NCBI GenBank assembly: GCA_964438735.1 | Contig: CAYTLW010000071.1 | Location: forward strand, 1-37,396 | Reading direction: 5' to 3' | Source of the DNA: CAYTLW01 sp964438735 | GTDB taxonomy: Bacteria > Myxococcota_A > UBA9042 | Length of the DNA: 37,396 nucleotides | Shown: piece by piece, positions 8,443 to 16,883 of the stretch | Layout: every line of letters starts with the position of its first letter | Position numbering within the stretch: the first letter of the stretch is position 1 | The notes under the pieces: generated by a model | Told to the model about the DNA's origin: nothing | Database searches by the model: none | Seen by the model: the letters and a program-made list of their open reading frames with translations, nothing else | Program-made: the position numbers and the translations under genes

Positions 8443-9744
8443 CTACAGAACGCCCGCCCGCTTGATGGCCATGTACCGCTCCACCAGCGCTCGCGGCAGC
8501 TCTGCCGGCTCCACGTCGAGGGTGCGTACGCCGCGTCCGCGCAGCAGCTCGCGACCATCGCGGCGGCGGATCTCGAAGTCGTCCAGGGCCGCGGCGCGAA
8601 TGGCGTCGTTCAGCTTGTCGGTGGGCAACTCGCGGGCCAGGCGCAGCGCCGGATCGCGCAGGCTGGCGACCAGCACCACGTGCTTGCGACGCAATGGCGC
8701 CAGGAGGGTCGTCAGGTCGCCGGCGTCATCGTCGCGTAGATTCGTCAGCAGGACCGCCAGGGCGCGCCGCGGCTGCCGGGTGGCCAGGCGATGGCAGGCC
8801 TCGGCATAGTCCGAGGGCGCGGTGGTGGTCTCCAGGTCGTAGACCGTATCCAGGATTCGCTGCATGGCCCGGCGACCCCGCTGCGGCGGCAGCCAGCGCT
8901 CATGGCCGCCAAAGGTCACCAACCCCACCGCATCGCCGCGGCGCAACGCCACGAAGCTCAGCAGCAGCATGGCGTCCAGGGCGCGGTCGAAGAGACCCAG
9001 CTCACCGTCCCGGGCGCGCATCCGGCGGCCGCAATCCAGGGCAAAGACCACGCGTTGATTCTGCTCATCGCGATACTCGCGCGAGATCATCTGTTGCCGG
9101 CGGCTCACCGCCTTCCAGTCGATCTGGCGCGGCGAGTCGCCTTCGCGGTACTCCCGCAGCTGGTGAAACTCCAGGCCATGGCCACGTCGGCGGCGCAGGT
9201 GCACGCCCAGTTGACCGGCTCGCTGGCCAACGGCGAACGCCTGGCTCGCCACACGGCGGAAGCTCGGGTAGACCCGCGCTGTGCTCACGGGACCCAGCAG
9301 ATCGTGGCGGGCGAGCAGTCGCAAAGGACCGTCGGTGCGCAGGGCGGTGCCGGCGAAACTCACGTCGCCTCGCATGCGTGGCCGCACGCGACAATCCAGC
9401 TCTGCGAATCGGCCCGCGGCGATGGTCACCCGCTGTGGCATTCCGGCCACTTCGCAGTCCACCGGGTGATGATCGAATACCGCCAGCGAGATCGATCGGG
9501 CGCCCCGGTTTTCCACCCGCAGGCCGACCTCATGCCACTCGCCCAGGGAGAGCGCCGCGCCGTGGTCGCGCTGCACATCCACCTGGGGCGGTCGGCGCAG
9601 CGTCCACATCTCGACAACGACCGCCGCCATCAGGACGCATCCGGCACCCCACCAGGCGGCCTGCAACGCCGGCCATATGCTGGCCGCCAGGCCCAGGGCG
9701 AGCCAGCAAATCAAGGCGGCGATTCCGCGCGGTCCTGGATGCAT
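8443..9744 (-). CDS. DUF58 domain protein of the MoxR cluster
   Basis: This 433-residue protein has two N-terminal membrane-spanning segments (about residues 8-45), an immunoglobulin-like beta region and then the DUF58 core. The core carries the family signature GLEFHQLREYREGD followed by PRQIDWKA near residues 190-212. A von Willebrand A-like fold follows, with the DCGRRM metal-site-like motif near 237-242. The start is ATG 9744, with GAGGGG 7 bases upstream. GTG 9759 is possible but has no ribosome binding site. It is the last gene of the MoxR unit, 20 bp after moxR. DUF58 proteins are thought to act with MoxR ATPases as chaperone pairs, comparable to vWA partners. Confidence 0.9.
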   Translation of the reverse strand: MHPGPRGIAALICWLALGLAASIWPALQAAWWGAGCVLMAAVVVEMWTLRRPPQVDVQRDHGAALSLGEWHEVGLRVENRGARSISLAVFDHHPVDCEVAGMPQRVTIAAGRFAELDCRVRPRMRGDVSFAGTALRTDGPLRLLARHDLLGPVSTARVYPSFRRVASQAFAVGQRAGQLGVHLRRRRGHGLEFHQLREYREGDSPRQIDWKAVSRRQQMISREYRDEQNQRVVFALDCGRRMRARDGELGLFDRALDAMLLLSFVALRRGDAVGLVTFGGHERWLPPQRGRRAMQRILDTVYDLETTTAPSDYAEACHRLATRQPRRALAVLLTNLRDDDAGDLTTLLAPLRRKHVVLVASLRDPALRLARELPTDKLNDAIRAAALDDFEIRRRDGRELLRGRGVRTLDVEPAELPRALVERYMAIKRAGVL

Positions 9745-9764
9745 CGGTTGGCCCCTCACCGCGC

Positions 9765-10790
9765 TCAGGCGCGCGGCGCCTCCACCGACTCGACCACCGC
9801 CGACAGCACGTCGTCGGACTGCAGACCCTCCACCTCCAACTCCGGTGCCAACACCACCCTGTGGCGCAACGCGGGCAGCGCGGCGGCCTTGATGTCATCG
9901 GGCAATACGAAGTCCCGTCCGGCCAGCACCGCTCGGGCCCGTGCGATGCGCACCAGGGCGATGGCCCCCCGCGGTCCCGCGCCGAAAGCCACCCCGCGAC
10001 GGGTTCGCGTGGCCCGCACAAGGCGCACGGCGTAGGCGGCGATGCGTTCGTCCACCAAGGTGGTGGCGATGCGCGCCTGTAGCGCCCTGGCCCCGGCCAC
10101 CGTGATGGCCGGTTGCACGGCCTCCACGTCCAGTCCATTGCCGACCCGGTCGCCGGTCACCGCCTGCACGATGGCGACTTCCTCGGTCTCCTGCGGATAG
10201 TCCATGCGCACCTGCACCAGGAATCGATCCAGCTGCGCTTCCGGCAGCGGATAGGTGCCCTCGTGCTCGATGGGATTCTGGGTCGCCAGCGTCATGAAGG
10301 GCTGCGGCAGGGGCAGGGACTCCCCCTCCAAGGTGACCTGCTGCTCCTGCATCAACTCCAGCAACGCGGCCTGGGTCTTGGCCGGCGCGCGGTTGATCTC
10401 GTCGGCGAGGAGCAGGTTGGCGAAGACCGGCCCACGGCGGATGCGGAACGCACCCGCAGCCGTGTCGTACATGGCGTGCCCGGTGACATCGCTCGGCATC
10501 AGGTCGGGCGTGAACTGCACGCGCGAAAACGTGCCGCCAATGGCCCGCGCCAGCGCCAGCACGAGCAGGGTCTTGCCGAGTCCTGGCACGCCTTCGATGA
10601 GCACGTGACCGCCGGCGAGAAAGGCGGCGAGGATCTCCTCGATGGTCTCGTGCTGACCGATAAGCGCCTTGCCGATCTCGGTCCGCAGCGCGGCTGCGAT
10701 GGCCAGCGCGTCGATCTCTTCGGCTGCTGCGGAAGCGGCCGAGACCGGGAGTTCAGGGGGCAGGTCGCCATGTGGGTCGTTGGGATTCAT
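9765..10790 (-). CDS. MoxR-family AAA+ ATPase
   Basis: This 341-residue AAA+ ATPase has Walker A GVPGLGKT (residues 67-74), Walker B LLLADE (126-131) followed by INRAPAKTQAALLELMQE, sensor 1 in ATQNP (Asn172) and a C-terminal arginine-containing sensor 2 region near GAGPRG. MoxR ATPases are believed to act as chaperones for maturation or metal insertion of partner complexes, usually with vWA or DUF58 proteins encoded beside them, as here. ATG 10790 overlaps the stop of the upstream DUF4350 gene as ATGA, and GGAGGAAAGG directly precedes it. The N-terminal 20 residues are Pro-rich and variable. Confidence 0.95.
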   Translation of the reverse strand: MNPNDPHGDLPPELPVSAASAAAEEIDALAIAAALRTEIGKALIGQHETIEEILAAFLAGGHVLIEGVPGLGKTLLVLALARAIGGTFSRVQFTPDLMPSDVTGHAMYDTAAGAFRIRRGPVFANLLLADEINRAPAKTQAALLELMQEQQVTLEGESLPLPQPFMTLATQNPIEHEGTYPLPEAQLDRFLVQVRMDYPQETEEVAIVQAVTGDRVGNGLDVEAVQPAITVAGARALQARIATTLVDERIAAYAVRLVRATRTRRGVAFGAGPRGAIALVRIARARAVLAGRDFVLPDDIKAAALPALRHRVVLAPELEVEGLQSDDVLSAVVESVEAPRA

Positions 10791-11869
10791 CCTTTCCTCC
10801 GCAAGCTGTCGATGGCCTTCATGGCCTCGACGAAGGTCCGTCCATTGAGTGGATTCGGTGGCTGAAGGGCCAGTTGCACGCCGGCCAGCGGCTCCTCCAT
10901 CGCTGCGGCGATGGCGGCATCGCGTTCATCTGCTGGCAGGTCCAACACCGCCGGCAGGCGAGCGCCGAGGTCCCGCAGAAGCAGGCTCCGCGACCGATCC
11001 AGAAGCTGCTGACGATGGCCCAGGCGCCAGAGCAGGCGTCCACTGGCGACCACGTGTTCGAGCAGACTTCGCCGGGTCGCCGACGGGCCGGCCAGAGGCG
11101 GACCAAAGCGACGCGAGGCGCGCCGAGCCCAGGCCAGCAGCAAGATGAACAAGGCCACGATGGTCGGCCAGCCGTGCCGCCAGATCAGGTCCAGCAGCGA
11201 GGGCGCGTGGGGCCAGACCACAAACAACGCGTGTTTGGGGCTGCGCTCCCCTTCGAGCAGGGCCCAGAGCTGGGCGGCGTGGTCCCCATGTCCGATGTGC
11301 TTGTTGTCGAACCAGGTCGGCAACAGGGCCAGTGTCAGCAGGCCTGCGTCCATTTTTCGATGGCGCCAGCCGGGCACCGACGACGGTGTCGCCGCCGCGG
11401 CCAGATCGGTCGCCGTCGCCGGCTGGGCCAGTTCCGCTTTCTTCTGCTGCTGCTTCTGCAGGTCCCGGCGCGCCTCCTCAGGGGTGAATGACGACGACAG
11501 CCAGGGTGGCAGGTTCTTCCTCTGCTCGTCGTCCATAGCGAGGCGGTCGGGCACCCAGATCAGGTGGCCGCCGCGTCGAACCCAGACTTCCAGCGCCTTC
11601 AGGCGGTCCTCGTCGCGGCCAGGTCCGGCCAGCCAGACGATGGCTGTGTGCAGATCCGGCAACTTGCCGACGGCCATGGAGCTCGTCGTCGGCAGGCCGC
11701 GGGCTGTGAGATAGCGCTCTGCGGCCAGGTAGCGATTGACCCGCGCTGGCCCCTGGGGCCCCACCTCGACGGTCCGTTCGACCGGCTCGAAGGCCCACAG
11801 AAACCACGCCACGGGCACGGCGATCAGGATCACCGCGCCCGCGATCAGGCCCAGGCGGCCGCCCCTCAT
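10787..11869 (-). CDS. DUF4350 membrane protein of the MoxR cluster
   Basis: This 360-residue protein has an N-terminal membrane anchor (LIAGAVILIAVPVAWFLW) and an extracytoplasmic DUF4350 region (NRYLAAERYLTARGLP, then WVRRGGHLIWVPD). A second membrane segment (PTIVALFILLLAWARR) and a cytoplasmic C-terminal helical part follow. The start is ATG 11869. It overlaps the upstream stop as ATGA and has GGAGG 7 bases before it. The frame is open to 11905, but that start would overlap the previous gene. DUF4350 is a regular companion of MoxR, DUF58 and DUF4129 genes; its molecular role is not known. The C-terminal tail EAMKAIDSLRRKG is typical of the family. Confidence 0.85.
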   Translation of the reverse strand: MRGGRLGLIAGAVILIAVPVAWFLWAFEPVERTVEVGPQGPARVNRYLAAERYLTARGLPTTSSMAVGKLPDLHTAIVWLAGPGRDEDRLKALEVWVRRGGHLIWVPDRLAMDDEQRKNLPPWLSSSFTPEEARRDLQKQQQKKAELAQPATATDLAAAATPSSVPGWRHRKMDAGLLTLALLPTWFDNKHIGHGDHAAQLWALLEGERSPKHALFVVWPHAPSLLDLIWRHGWPTIVALFILLLAWARRASRRFGPPLAGPSATRRSLLEHVVASGRLLWRLGHRQQLLDRSRSLLLRDLGARLPAVLDLPADERDAAIAAAMEEPLAGVQLALQPPNPLNGRTFVEAMKAIDSLRRKG

Positions 11870-13488
11870 GGCTGCGCCTCCATGGCGTCGCGCCAACCCT
11901 TGCACAGGTCGCCAACCACAGCCGTCTCAGGAGTCCTTTCGGCGTAGGCGGCGCCTTGCCAGTGGCCGACGAGGCGGCGCAGAAAGTCGAACGTGGGTTG
12001 TGGCACGGCGCCCCGCGCGGCGGCGAGGCAGTCGCCCTCGGTGGCGCCGTCGGGCAGCTTCAGGTCGAATTGCAGGACCAGCGAGCGCACCGCGCCGGCG
12101 TACAACAGAGCCAGCGCGGCTGTGTCCTGCCCGTCACGCCACAAAGCCAGCGCTCGTTCCGGCAACCCGTCCAGCACGAGACCCGGCTGCGCCAGGCGGC
12201 CTACTTTGGGGCGTGCCACCACAGGGCCGGACTTTGGCGCCGCAGGCCGCGAGCGCTCGCGGCGAATGATCCAGAGCGCCAGGCCAACGGCCGCCAGCAG
12301 GCCGACCAGCGCCCACAGCAGCCATTCGATGAGTTCCGCGAGCACGCCGCTGGCCACCTCGGGCGCAGTGGTGGTCGCCTCGTCGTCATGCCTGGGGAGC
12401 CAGACCGTGCGGGTCTCCTTGCCGCCGAATACCGGATCGGCCAGCACCGCGTCGATGTGCTCACGGGCCGCAGCCAGCTCTTCGGACGTCGGACTATGGG
12501 GGCCGTCAGCAGGGCGAGCTTCGGCCTCGTCCAACGGAGCCTCTACCGCCACGACGTCGTGGGAATCCGACGCGCTCGCGACCCTCGGTGAGGCCACCCC
12601 GGCCAGGCAGATGGCGACCACCAGGGGGGCCGCACGGCGCAATCCTGAGTCGCTCCGGCCCCTGTCAGAGGGGCCTTCATCGTGGCCCAATGACGGCTCG
12701 TCGAGTCCAACGCGTGGCTCCGCACGGGCTTCCAGGCGAGCCGCCATGCGACGGAGGGCGATCTCCACATCCCAGCCCTCCAGTCGGGTCCGCCGCTCCA
12801 GGTAGAGCGCAAAACCCGCCGCGACGTAGAAGGGCTCGACGATCGCCGAGGTGATCACGGGCAGGAGCATGAAGGTCAGGCCCATCCACCAGGGTGGGTC
12901 GACGTCGAAGGGGGCCGCCGCCCAGGCCCCTGCCGCGGTGCCGGGATCGCCTGGGATCGCCAGCGCCAAGGCGGCGATGATGCCGAGCATGATGGCGCCT
13001 TCGACCTGCCAACAGGTCAGCGTCAGCCAGCTCGCCGGGCCGTCCATGCCGCGCGACAGAATCGACTGACGGCGGAACATGGCCAGGCCTTTCTGCTGCT
13101 CCAGGTCGACGACCGGCGCCCGGAACGAACGCGTGGAATCCAGGCGCAACAACAGGAGGCCCGCGATGAGTCGCCGCAGCCAGAGCCGGGGCAGCGCGCG
13201 CACCACCTCGCGCAGCCTCGGAACGGTGCCAAAGACCGATCGCGACAGGACCAGCAGCAGCACCCGATCGAACAGGGGCTTGAGCCACCACAACAGGACG
13301 AAGCCCAGCCACACCTCGTCGCTGAGTACCTGTGCGCCCACCATGACGACAAGTTGCACCGGCAGTACGCAGAGCAGCCACGCCGACCACAGCGGTCGCC
13401 ACCATCGTCGGGCCATGGCAAAACCCAGGTCGATGGCCTCCCAGTTGCCCCTGGGTCGCAGAACGACGGCAGGTTGGTCAGGCGCCAT
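11866..13488 (-). CDS. Multi-pass membrane protein with C-terminal DUF4129
   Basis: This 540-residue protein has a membrane region in its first half, with hydrophobic runs around WLLCVLPVQLVVMVGAQVL, ALALAIP and LLPVITSAIVEPFY. A central, probably extracytoplasmic segment preceded by a hydrophobic stretch (APLVVAICLAGVASP) follows. Another membrane helix (WLLWALVGLLAAVGLALWII) leads to a C-terminal DUF4129-like domain (ALALWRDGQDTAALALLYAGA, then EGDCLAAARG). ATG 13488 has GGGAGG 4 bases upstream and overlaps the SpoIIM-like gene by 11 bp. The longer frame to 13743 has non-native composition and is ignored. The role is unknown; its place in the MoxR cluster is standard. The YAGAVRSLVLQ element is the best DUF4129 evidence. 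Confidence 0.8.
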   Translation of the reverse strand: MAPDQPAVVLRPRGNWEAIDLGFAMARRWWRPLWSAWLLCVLPVQLVVMVGAQVLSDEVWLGFVLLWWLKPLFDRVLLLVLSRSVFGTVPRLREVVRALPRLWLRRLIAGLLLLRLDSTRSFRAPVVDLEQQKGLAMFRRQSILSRGMDGPASWLTLTCWQVEGAIMLGIIAALALAIPGDPGTAAGAWAAAPFDVDPPWWMGLTFMLLPVITSAIVEPFYVAAGFALYLERRTRLEGWDVEIALRRMAARLEARAEPRVGLDEPSLGHDEGPSDRGRSDSGLRRAAPLVVAICLAGVASPRVASASDSHDVVAVEAPLDEAEARPADGPHSPTSEELAAAREHIDAVLADPVFGGKETRTVWLPRHDDEATTTAPEVASGVLAELIEWLLWALVGLLAAVGLALWIIRRERSRPAAPKSGPVVARPKVGRLAQPGLVLDGLPERALALWRDGQDTAALALLYAGAVRSLVLQFDLKLPDGATEGDCLAAARGAVPQPTFDFLRRLVGHWQGAAYAERTPETAVVGDLCKGWRDAMEAQP

Positions 13489-14449
13489 GCCGCCTCCCGC
13501 CGAGTCCGAGCCAGGCCAGCACCAGGGCCCAAAGCAGGCCGCCAACGCCGAGTCGGAAGGCGCCCGGCACGGTGACCGATGACGACCAGAACGCCTCCAC
13601 AAAGGCGGCCAACAGGAACATGAAGGCGAAGCCGGCAACCAGAATAAGCACCCGGTGTGCGGCGCGTCGGAGGGACTCTGAACGGCGATAGCGGCCAGGG
13701 GCGATGACGGCGATGCCGATGCGCAACCCAGCGACGCCAGCAATGACGATGGCCGGCAGCTCGAACGCGCCGTGTCCGGCGACGAAGGGCAGGAAGGTGG
13801 CGCCCATGCCGGCGACCAGCAGGTGTCCCGCCACGGCGCCGATCATCACGCCGTTGAACAGCAGCAGCAGCACGGGGCCGATGCCCAGCAGCGCGCCCGA
13901 GCCGAAGGTCCGCAGGCCGATGCCCGTGTTGTTGCGAATGTAGAAGCCGAACATCTGCAGATCGCCGGCCGAAGCGCGCTCGCGCAGGAAGCGTTCGGAA
14001 GACGGGTCGTACATGGCCTCGATGCCGGCGATCATCTCCGGGCTGAGCACGCTGTGCACCAGGCCCGGCTGCTCGCCGATGGCGACAATCAGGGCGAATA
14101 CAGGGCCGAAGAAGAGGGCGCTGGCCAGCAGCAGAAGCCGCCACTCGGCACGCACGGCCCGCGGAAATGCCGACAAAAGGGCCACTGCGGCGCGATCCAG
14201 GGCGTTGCTGCCGCTCTCCCGCCGATAGAGCAAGGCGTGCCCACGGTTGGCCAGGGCGTCCAGGCGGCCGACCAGGTCGGCACTGTAGCGGCGGTGGCGC
14301 GCCTCCGCCAGGCGCTGGCAGATGCGCCGATAGTGCACCGGGAAGTCGGCGATCTCGGGGTCTTCCCGGCCGGCCTCCATGTCGCCGATCAGCTCCTGCA
14401 GTCGGCGGGCCTCGGGTTCGACCAGGCGCAGGAAGTGGTCCTGGTTCAT
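13478..14449 (-). CDS. SpoIIM-like (stage II sporulation protein M family) membrane protein
   Basis: This 323-residue protein has a helical N-terminal cytoplasmic part (about 100 residues) and then five or so membrane segments. The conserved FGFYIRNNTGIGLRTFG element and the GHGAFELPAIVIAG element are diagnostic of the SpoIIM/DUF95 family as found outside sporulating bacteria. ATG 14449 overlaps the upstream RDD stop as ATGA. In non-sporulating bacteria these genes recur next to MoxR, RDD and DUF4129 genes, and their function is undefined. Nothing here suggests sporulation. Confidence 0.9.
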   Translation of the reverse strand: MNQDHFLRLVEPEARRLQELIGDMEAGREDPEIADFPVHYRRICQRLAEARHRRYSADLVGRLDALANRGHALLYRRESGSNALDRAAVALLSAFPRAVRAEWRLLLLASALFFGPVFALIVAIGEQPGLVHSVLSPEMIAGIEAMYDPSSERFLRERASAGDLQMFGFYIRNNTGIGLRTFGSGALLGIGPVLLLLFNGVMIGAVAGHLLVAGMGATFLPFVAGHGAFELPAIVIAGVAGLRIGIAVIAPGRYRRSESLRRAAHRVLILVAGFAFMFLLAAFVEAFWSSSVTVPGAFRLGVGGLLWALVLAWLGLGGRRHGA

Positions 14450-15150
14450 CGCCGCCCCAGGAGCCAGCGGGCCATGCCCTGCAGGCGCTCGACCCGTCGT
14501 TTGGGTTCGCAATCCAGCGCTGGTGCCGCAAGGTCGGCCAGCTCCTGGCAGCGCGCGTCCGTCCAGCCGGTGCTGCGTTCGGCGAAGGCGATGATCGCCC
14601 GCTGTTCGTTCACCGTCAGGGGCACGCCAGGCGGCACGGGGGGCCAGCTGGGCAGCGGCGGCAGCGGTTGGCGTCGGCGTCGATGAATGACAACCGTGCC
14701 CGCAGCCATGTCGCCCAGCCGACGGAAGTTTCGATCGGCGACCATGCAGAGGAAACCGACCACGTAGACCGCCGGCAGAAAGTCCGCCGCCCGCAACAGG
14801 TTGCGCAGCACGGAGGCTGGTGCTGCCACTGGGGTGCCGTCGGCGTGAACGACCGCGATGCCGAGCGCCATCTTGCCGGGCGTGGCGCCGTTGGCCATCA
14901 GCTCGAATGCGACCGGGTAGAACCACTCCACGGCGAAGATGGCCATGTAGAGCAACCCTTCGCCGCTGGAGCCCAGGCTGTCCGACGCCATCGCCAGCGC
15001 CACGTAGACCGCCATGCGAACCAGCTGGTCGATGCTCCAGGCCAGCGCGCGCACGATCGGGCCGGCGACCGGCAGGGCGATGTCGACGCCTTCGGGTGTC
15101 TCGATGGTGCGGAAGGAGTCCAGCGGTGGCCGTGGGGTTTGAGCGTTCAT
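14446..15150 (-). CDS. RDD-family membrane protein (second copy)
   Basis: This 234-residue protein has an RDD domain with membrane segments. The first carries the family-type Arg-Asp pair in VRALAWSIDQLVRMAVYV, and ANGATPGKMALGIAVV is the classic RDD loop. A third block, RNLLRAADFLP, is followed by RRLGDMAAGTVV. A soluble C-terminal extension of about 70 residues follows (PPLPSWPPVPPGVPL, then LTVNEQRAIIAFAERS). ATG 15150 has AGGG just upstream; the open frame to 15189 overlaps the previous gene. The gap from the first RDD gene is 4 bp. RDD proteins are small membrane proteins, some linked to transport or ion homeostasis; the role here is unknown. Confidence 0.9.
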   Translation of the reverse strand: MNAQTPRPPLDSFRTIETPEGVDIALPVAGPIVRALAWSIDQLVRMAVYVALAMASDSLGSSGEGLLYMAIFAVEWFYPVAFELMANGATPGKMALGIAVVHADGTPVAAPASVLRNLLRAADFLPAVYVVGFLCMVADRNFRRLGDMAAGTVVIHRRRRQPLPPLPSWPPVPPGVPLTVNEQRAIIAFAERSTGWTDARCQELADLAAPALDCEPKRRVERLQGMARWLLGRR

Positions 15151-15154
15151 GGCC

Positions 15155-15667
15155 CTACCAGGCCCACGATTCGGCGGCCGCGCCGCCATGGGGATCCGGC
15201 CGCATGACCACCACCTTGGTGTCGGCGATGAAGTCGTGCAGGCAGCGCCGCTGTTGGCCGAAGATCACCAGCGGATCGGCCAACTGCACCAGGGTGCCCA
15301 CGATCGGCACCAGGCCGATCAGGCCCATCACGCCGATGCGCAGCAGGACCAGCCGGGTCAGGCCCGCCTGGGTGCCATCGTTGCGCACGATGCGAATTCG
15401 CAGCGCTCGTTTGCCGATGGTCTGGCCGTAGCGGGCCAGCAGCAACAGGTCGAAGAGGGCCACGCCGATCCAGGCCAGGGCCACGAAGATGGCGGCCGCG
15501 TCGTGGGAGATCAGCACCGGCAGGGTGAGCGGAACGCCCAGGGTGAGCCCATCGATCAGGGCCGCTGCGAAGCGGCTGATGCGCCGCGCCGCGATCTGGT
15601 CGAGGGGATCGACCACCTCGCCCACCTCGGCGAGCGGCGGCGCGTAGGGGTTGAACGCGGCTTCCAT
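15155..15667 (-). CDS. RDD-family membrane protein (first copy)
   Basis: This 170-residue, mostly membrane-embedded RDD protein carries ARRISRFAAALIDGLTL (with the Arg...Asp pair), GQTIGKRALRIRIVRNDG and LHDFIADTKVV, the three usual blocks. It starts at ATG 15667, 4 bp after the stop of the upstream lipoprotein gene, and has no strong ribosome binding site, so coupling is likely. The frame remains open to 15796, but that part is a shadow of the lipoprotein gene. It is shorter than the second RDD copy, which has an extra C-terminal domain. Two different RDD proteins in a row suggest a heteromeric membrane unit, an inference. Confidence 0.88.
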   Translation of the reverse strand: MEAAFNPYAPPLAEVGEVVDPLDQIAARRISRFAAALIDGLTLGVPLTLPVLISHDAAAIFVALAWIGVALFDLLLLARYGQTIGKRALRIRIVRNDGTQAGLTRLVLLRIGVMGLIGLVPIVGTLVQLADPLVIFGQQRRCLHDFIADTKVVVMRPDPHGGAAAESWAW

Positions 15668-15671
15668 GAAC

Positions 15672-16715
15672 TCAGGGCGCAGGCAGGTCGGGCACGACCA
15701 GTTTTTGGATGGCGGTGCCGGTGTGGCTGCCCACCTCGACTTGATCCCCGGACGTCGCCGACTTGCGCACGTAGACCGTGTAGGGCTCCGGATCACACTT
15801 GCATTGGGCGGTGATGTACGGCTTGCCGGTCTTGGGGTTCTTGGTGTTCAGGTACCAGGTATCCACCTCGTAGACGTCGATCTCATCGCCGGACTGCAGA
15901 ATGATGGCCTCCCCCAGTCCATCGCAGTCGTGCAAGCTCTTTCCGGCGCCCGCGCAGGCGCCGATCTGCATGGCCATCCAGCCACCGCCCAGGGACAGGT
16001 AGCCATGGGCCAGCTCCACCGGATCGATGTCGCCCAGAGGACCGGCGCAGGCGGCCTGGTCGAACTCCTTGTTGTGGCCATTCAGCTTGCAGGATTCCAG
16101 GGGTGGCGGCACGTACTGGACGCTGCCGGGTCTGCCGACGCCGAGCAGCTTGCCCTTTCGGTACAGAGCGACGGCGTCGATGTCGGCGCCAGGCCCAGTG
16201 CCGGCGCAGGTCTTCGTATCGTCGTAGATCGCCACCCACGACCAGGTCTTGGGCGTTGGCGCCACATCGAGTGGACCCGCATCCGCGCCCGAGCCATCGC
16301 CCGATGCCGTCGATCCATCGCCGCTGCCATCGCCGCCGGCGTCCGTTGCGCCGGCGTCCGTGGGCGTCACCGCCACATAGGCGTCGGCGTCGTATTTATC
16401 TTCGCAAGTAGCCGCCAGGCCGCTCTGCCCGGCGACCGCCGTCTCGACACAGAACTGGTTGGGCTCGCAGGCCTTCATCAGCGCCCAGGTGGCCGTGGAC
16501 GGGTCGCAGAATACGGCCGTGGGCAGGGCGGGCGAAAACGCCGGATCGTGCCAGCAGGCCTGCTTGTTGGTCGCCACCGTGCACATCGTGCCGGGCGCAC
16601 CGCCGGTGAAGTGGCCGGGGCCGATGCTGGTCTGGGCGCTGGTGCCGCATGCCAATGGCGTCAGCGGCAGCAGGAAGAGAACAAGCGCGATGCAATCGGT
16701 TCTTCGAAGGGCCAT
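15672..16715 (-). CDS. Cys-rich lipoprotein heading the MoxR unit
   Basis: This 347-residue predicted lipoprotein has hydrophobic run LVLFLLPLTPLA before the lipobox Cys23. The first 105 residues contain seven cysteines (23, 45, 54, 70, 83, 89, 104). A low-complexity Asp/Gly/Ala/Ser linker covers about 118-150. The C-terminal part (157-347) contains GPGADIDAVALYRKGK, then CKLNGHNKEFDQAACAG and further Cys pairs. I do not recognise a named domain. ATG 16715 has GGGAGGCGG four bases upstream. It is 4 bp from the first RDD gene, so a surface lipoprotein appears to be co-expressed with the MoxR membrane cluster. Longer open frame to 17276 is an antisense shadow. Confidence 0.85.
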   Translation of the reverse strand: MALRRTDCIALVLFLLPLTPLACGTSAQTSIGPGHFTGGAPGTMCTVATNKQACWHDPAFSPALPTAVFCDPSTATWALMKACEPNQFCVETAVAGQSGLAATCEDKYDADAYVAVTPTDAGATDAGGDGSGDGSTASGDGSGADAGPLDVAPTPKTWSWVAIYDDTKTCAGTGPGADIDAVALYRKGKLLGVGRPGSVQYVPPPLESCKLNGHNKEFDQAACAGPLGDIDPVELAHGYLSLGGGWMAMQIGACAGAGKSLHDCDGLGEAIILQSGDEIDVYEVDTWYLNTKNPKTGKPYITAQCKCDPEPYTVYVRKSATSGDQVEVGSHTGTAIQKLVVPDLPAP

Positions 16716-16787
16716 GGAACCGCCTCCCAATCCGTCGCGAAGGCCGCCGACCAGGGCCCGGCATCTGGAGCCCGTGGCGGGCGCGCA

Positions 16788-16828
16788 AGGTACCACAGTC
16801 GCGACCCGGTCGCCTCCGAGCGGTACCT
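16788..16828. promoter_or_regulatory. Inverted repeat in divergent promoter region
   Basis: AGGTACC (16788-16794) and GGTACCT (16822-16828) form a 7-bp inverted repeat with a 27-bp spacer. It lies in the 168-bp gap between the divergent lipoprotein/MoxR unit and the fibrinogen-domain gene. It could be a regulator site shared by both. I see no convincing -10/-35 pair, so this is weak. Confidence 0.3.
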
Positions 16829-16883
16829 GCTTGACGGCAACGGAACGCGATCGCCAGGATGAGGAGTCATACCGGAGGTCCAC

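Noticed and set aside
8694..10082. 462-codon plus-strand frame opposite DUF58 and MoxR
   Set aside because: Low-complexity Arg/Pro/Ala translation; the minus strand carries Walker motifs and the DUF58 signature.
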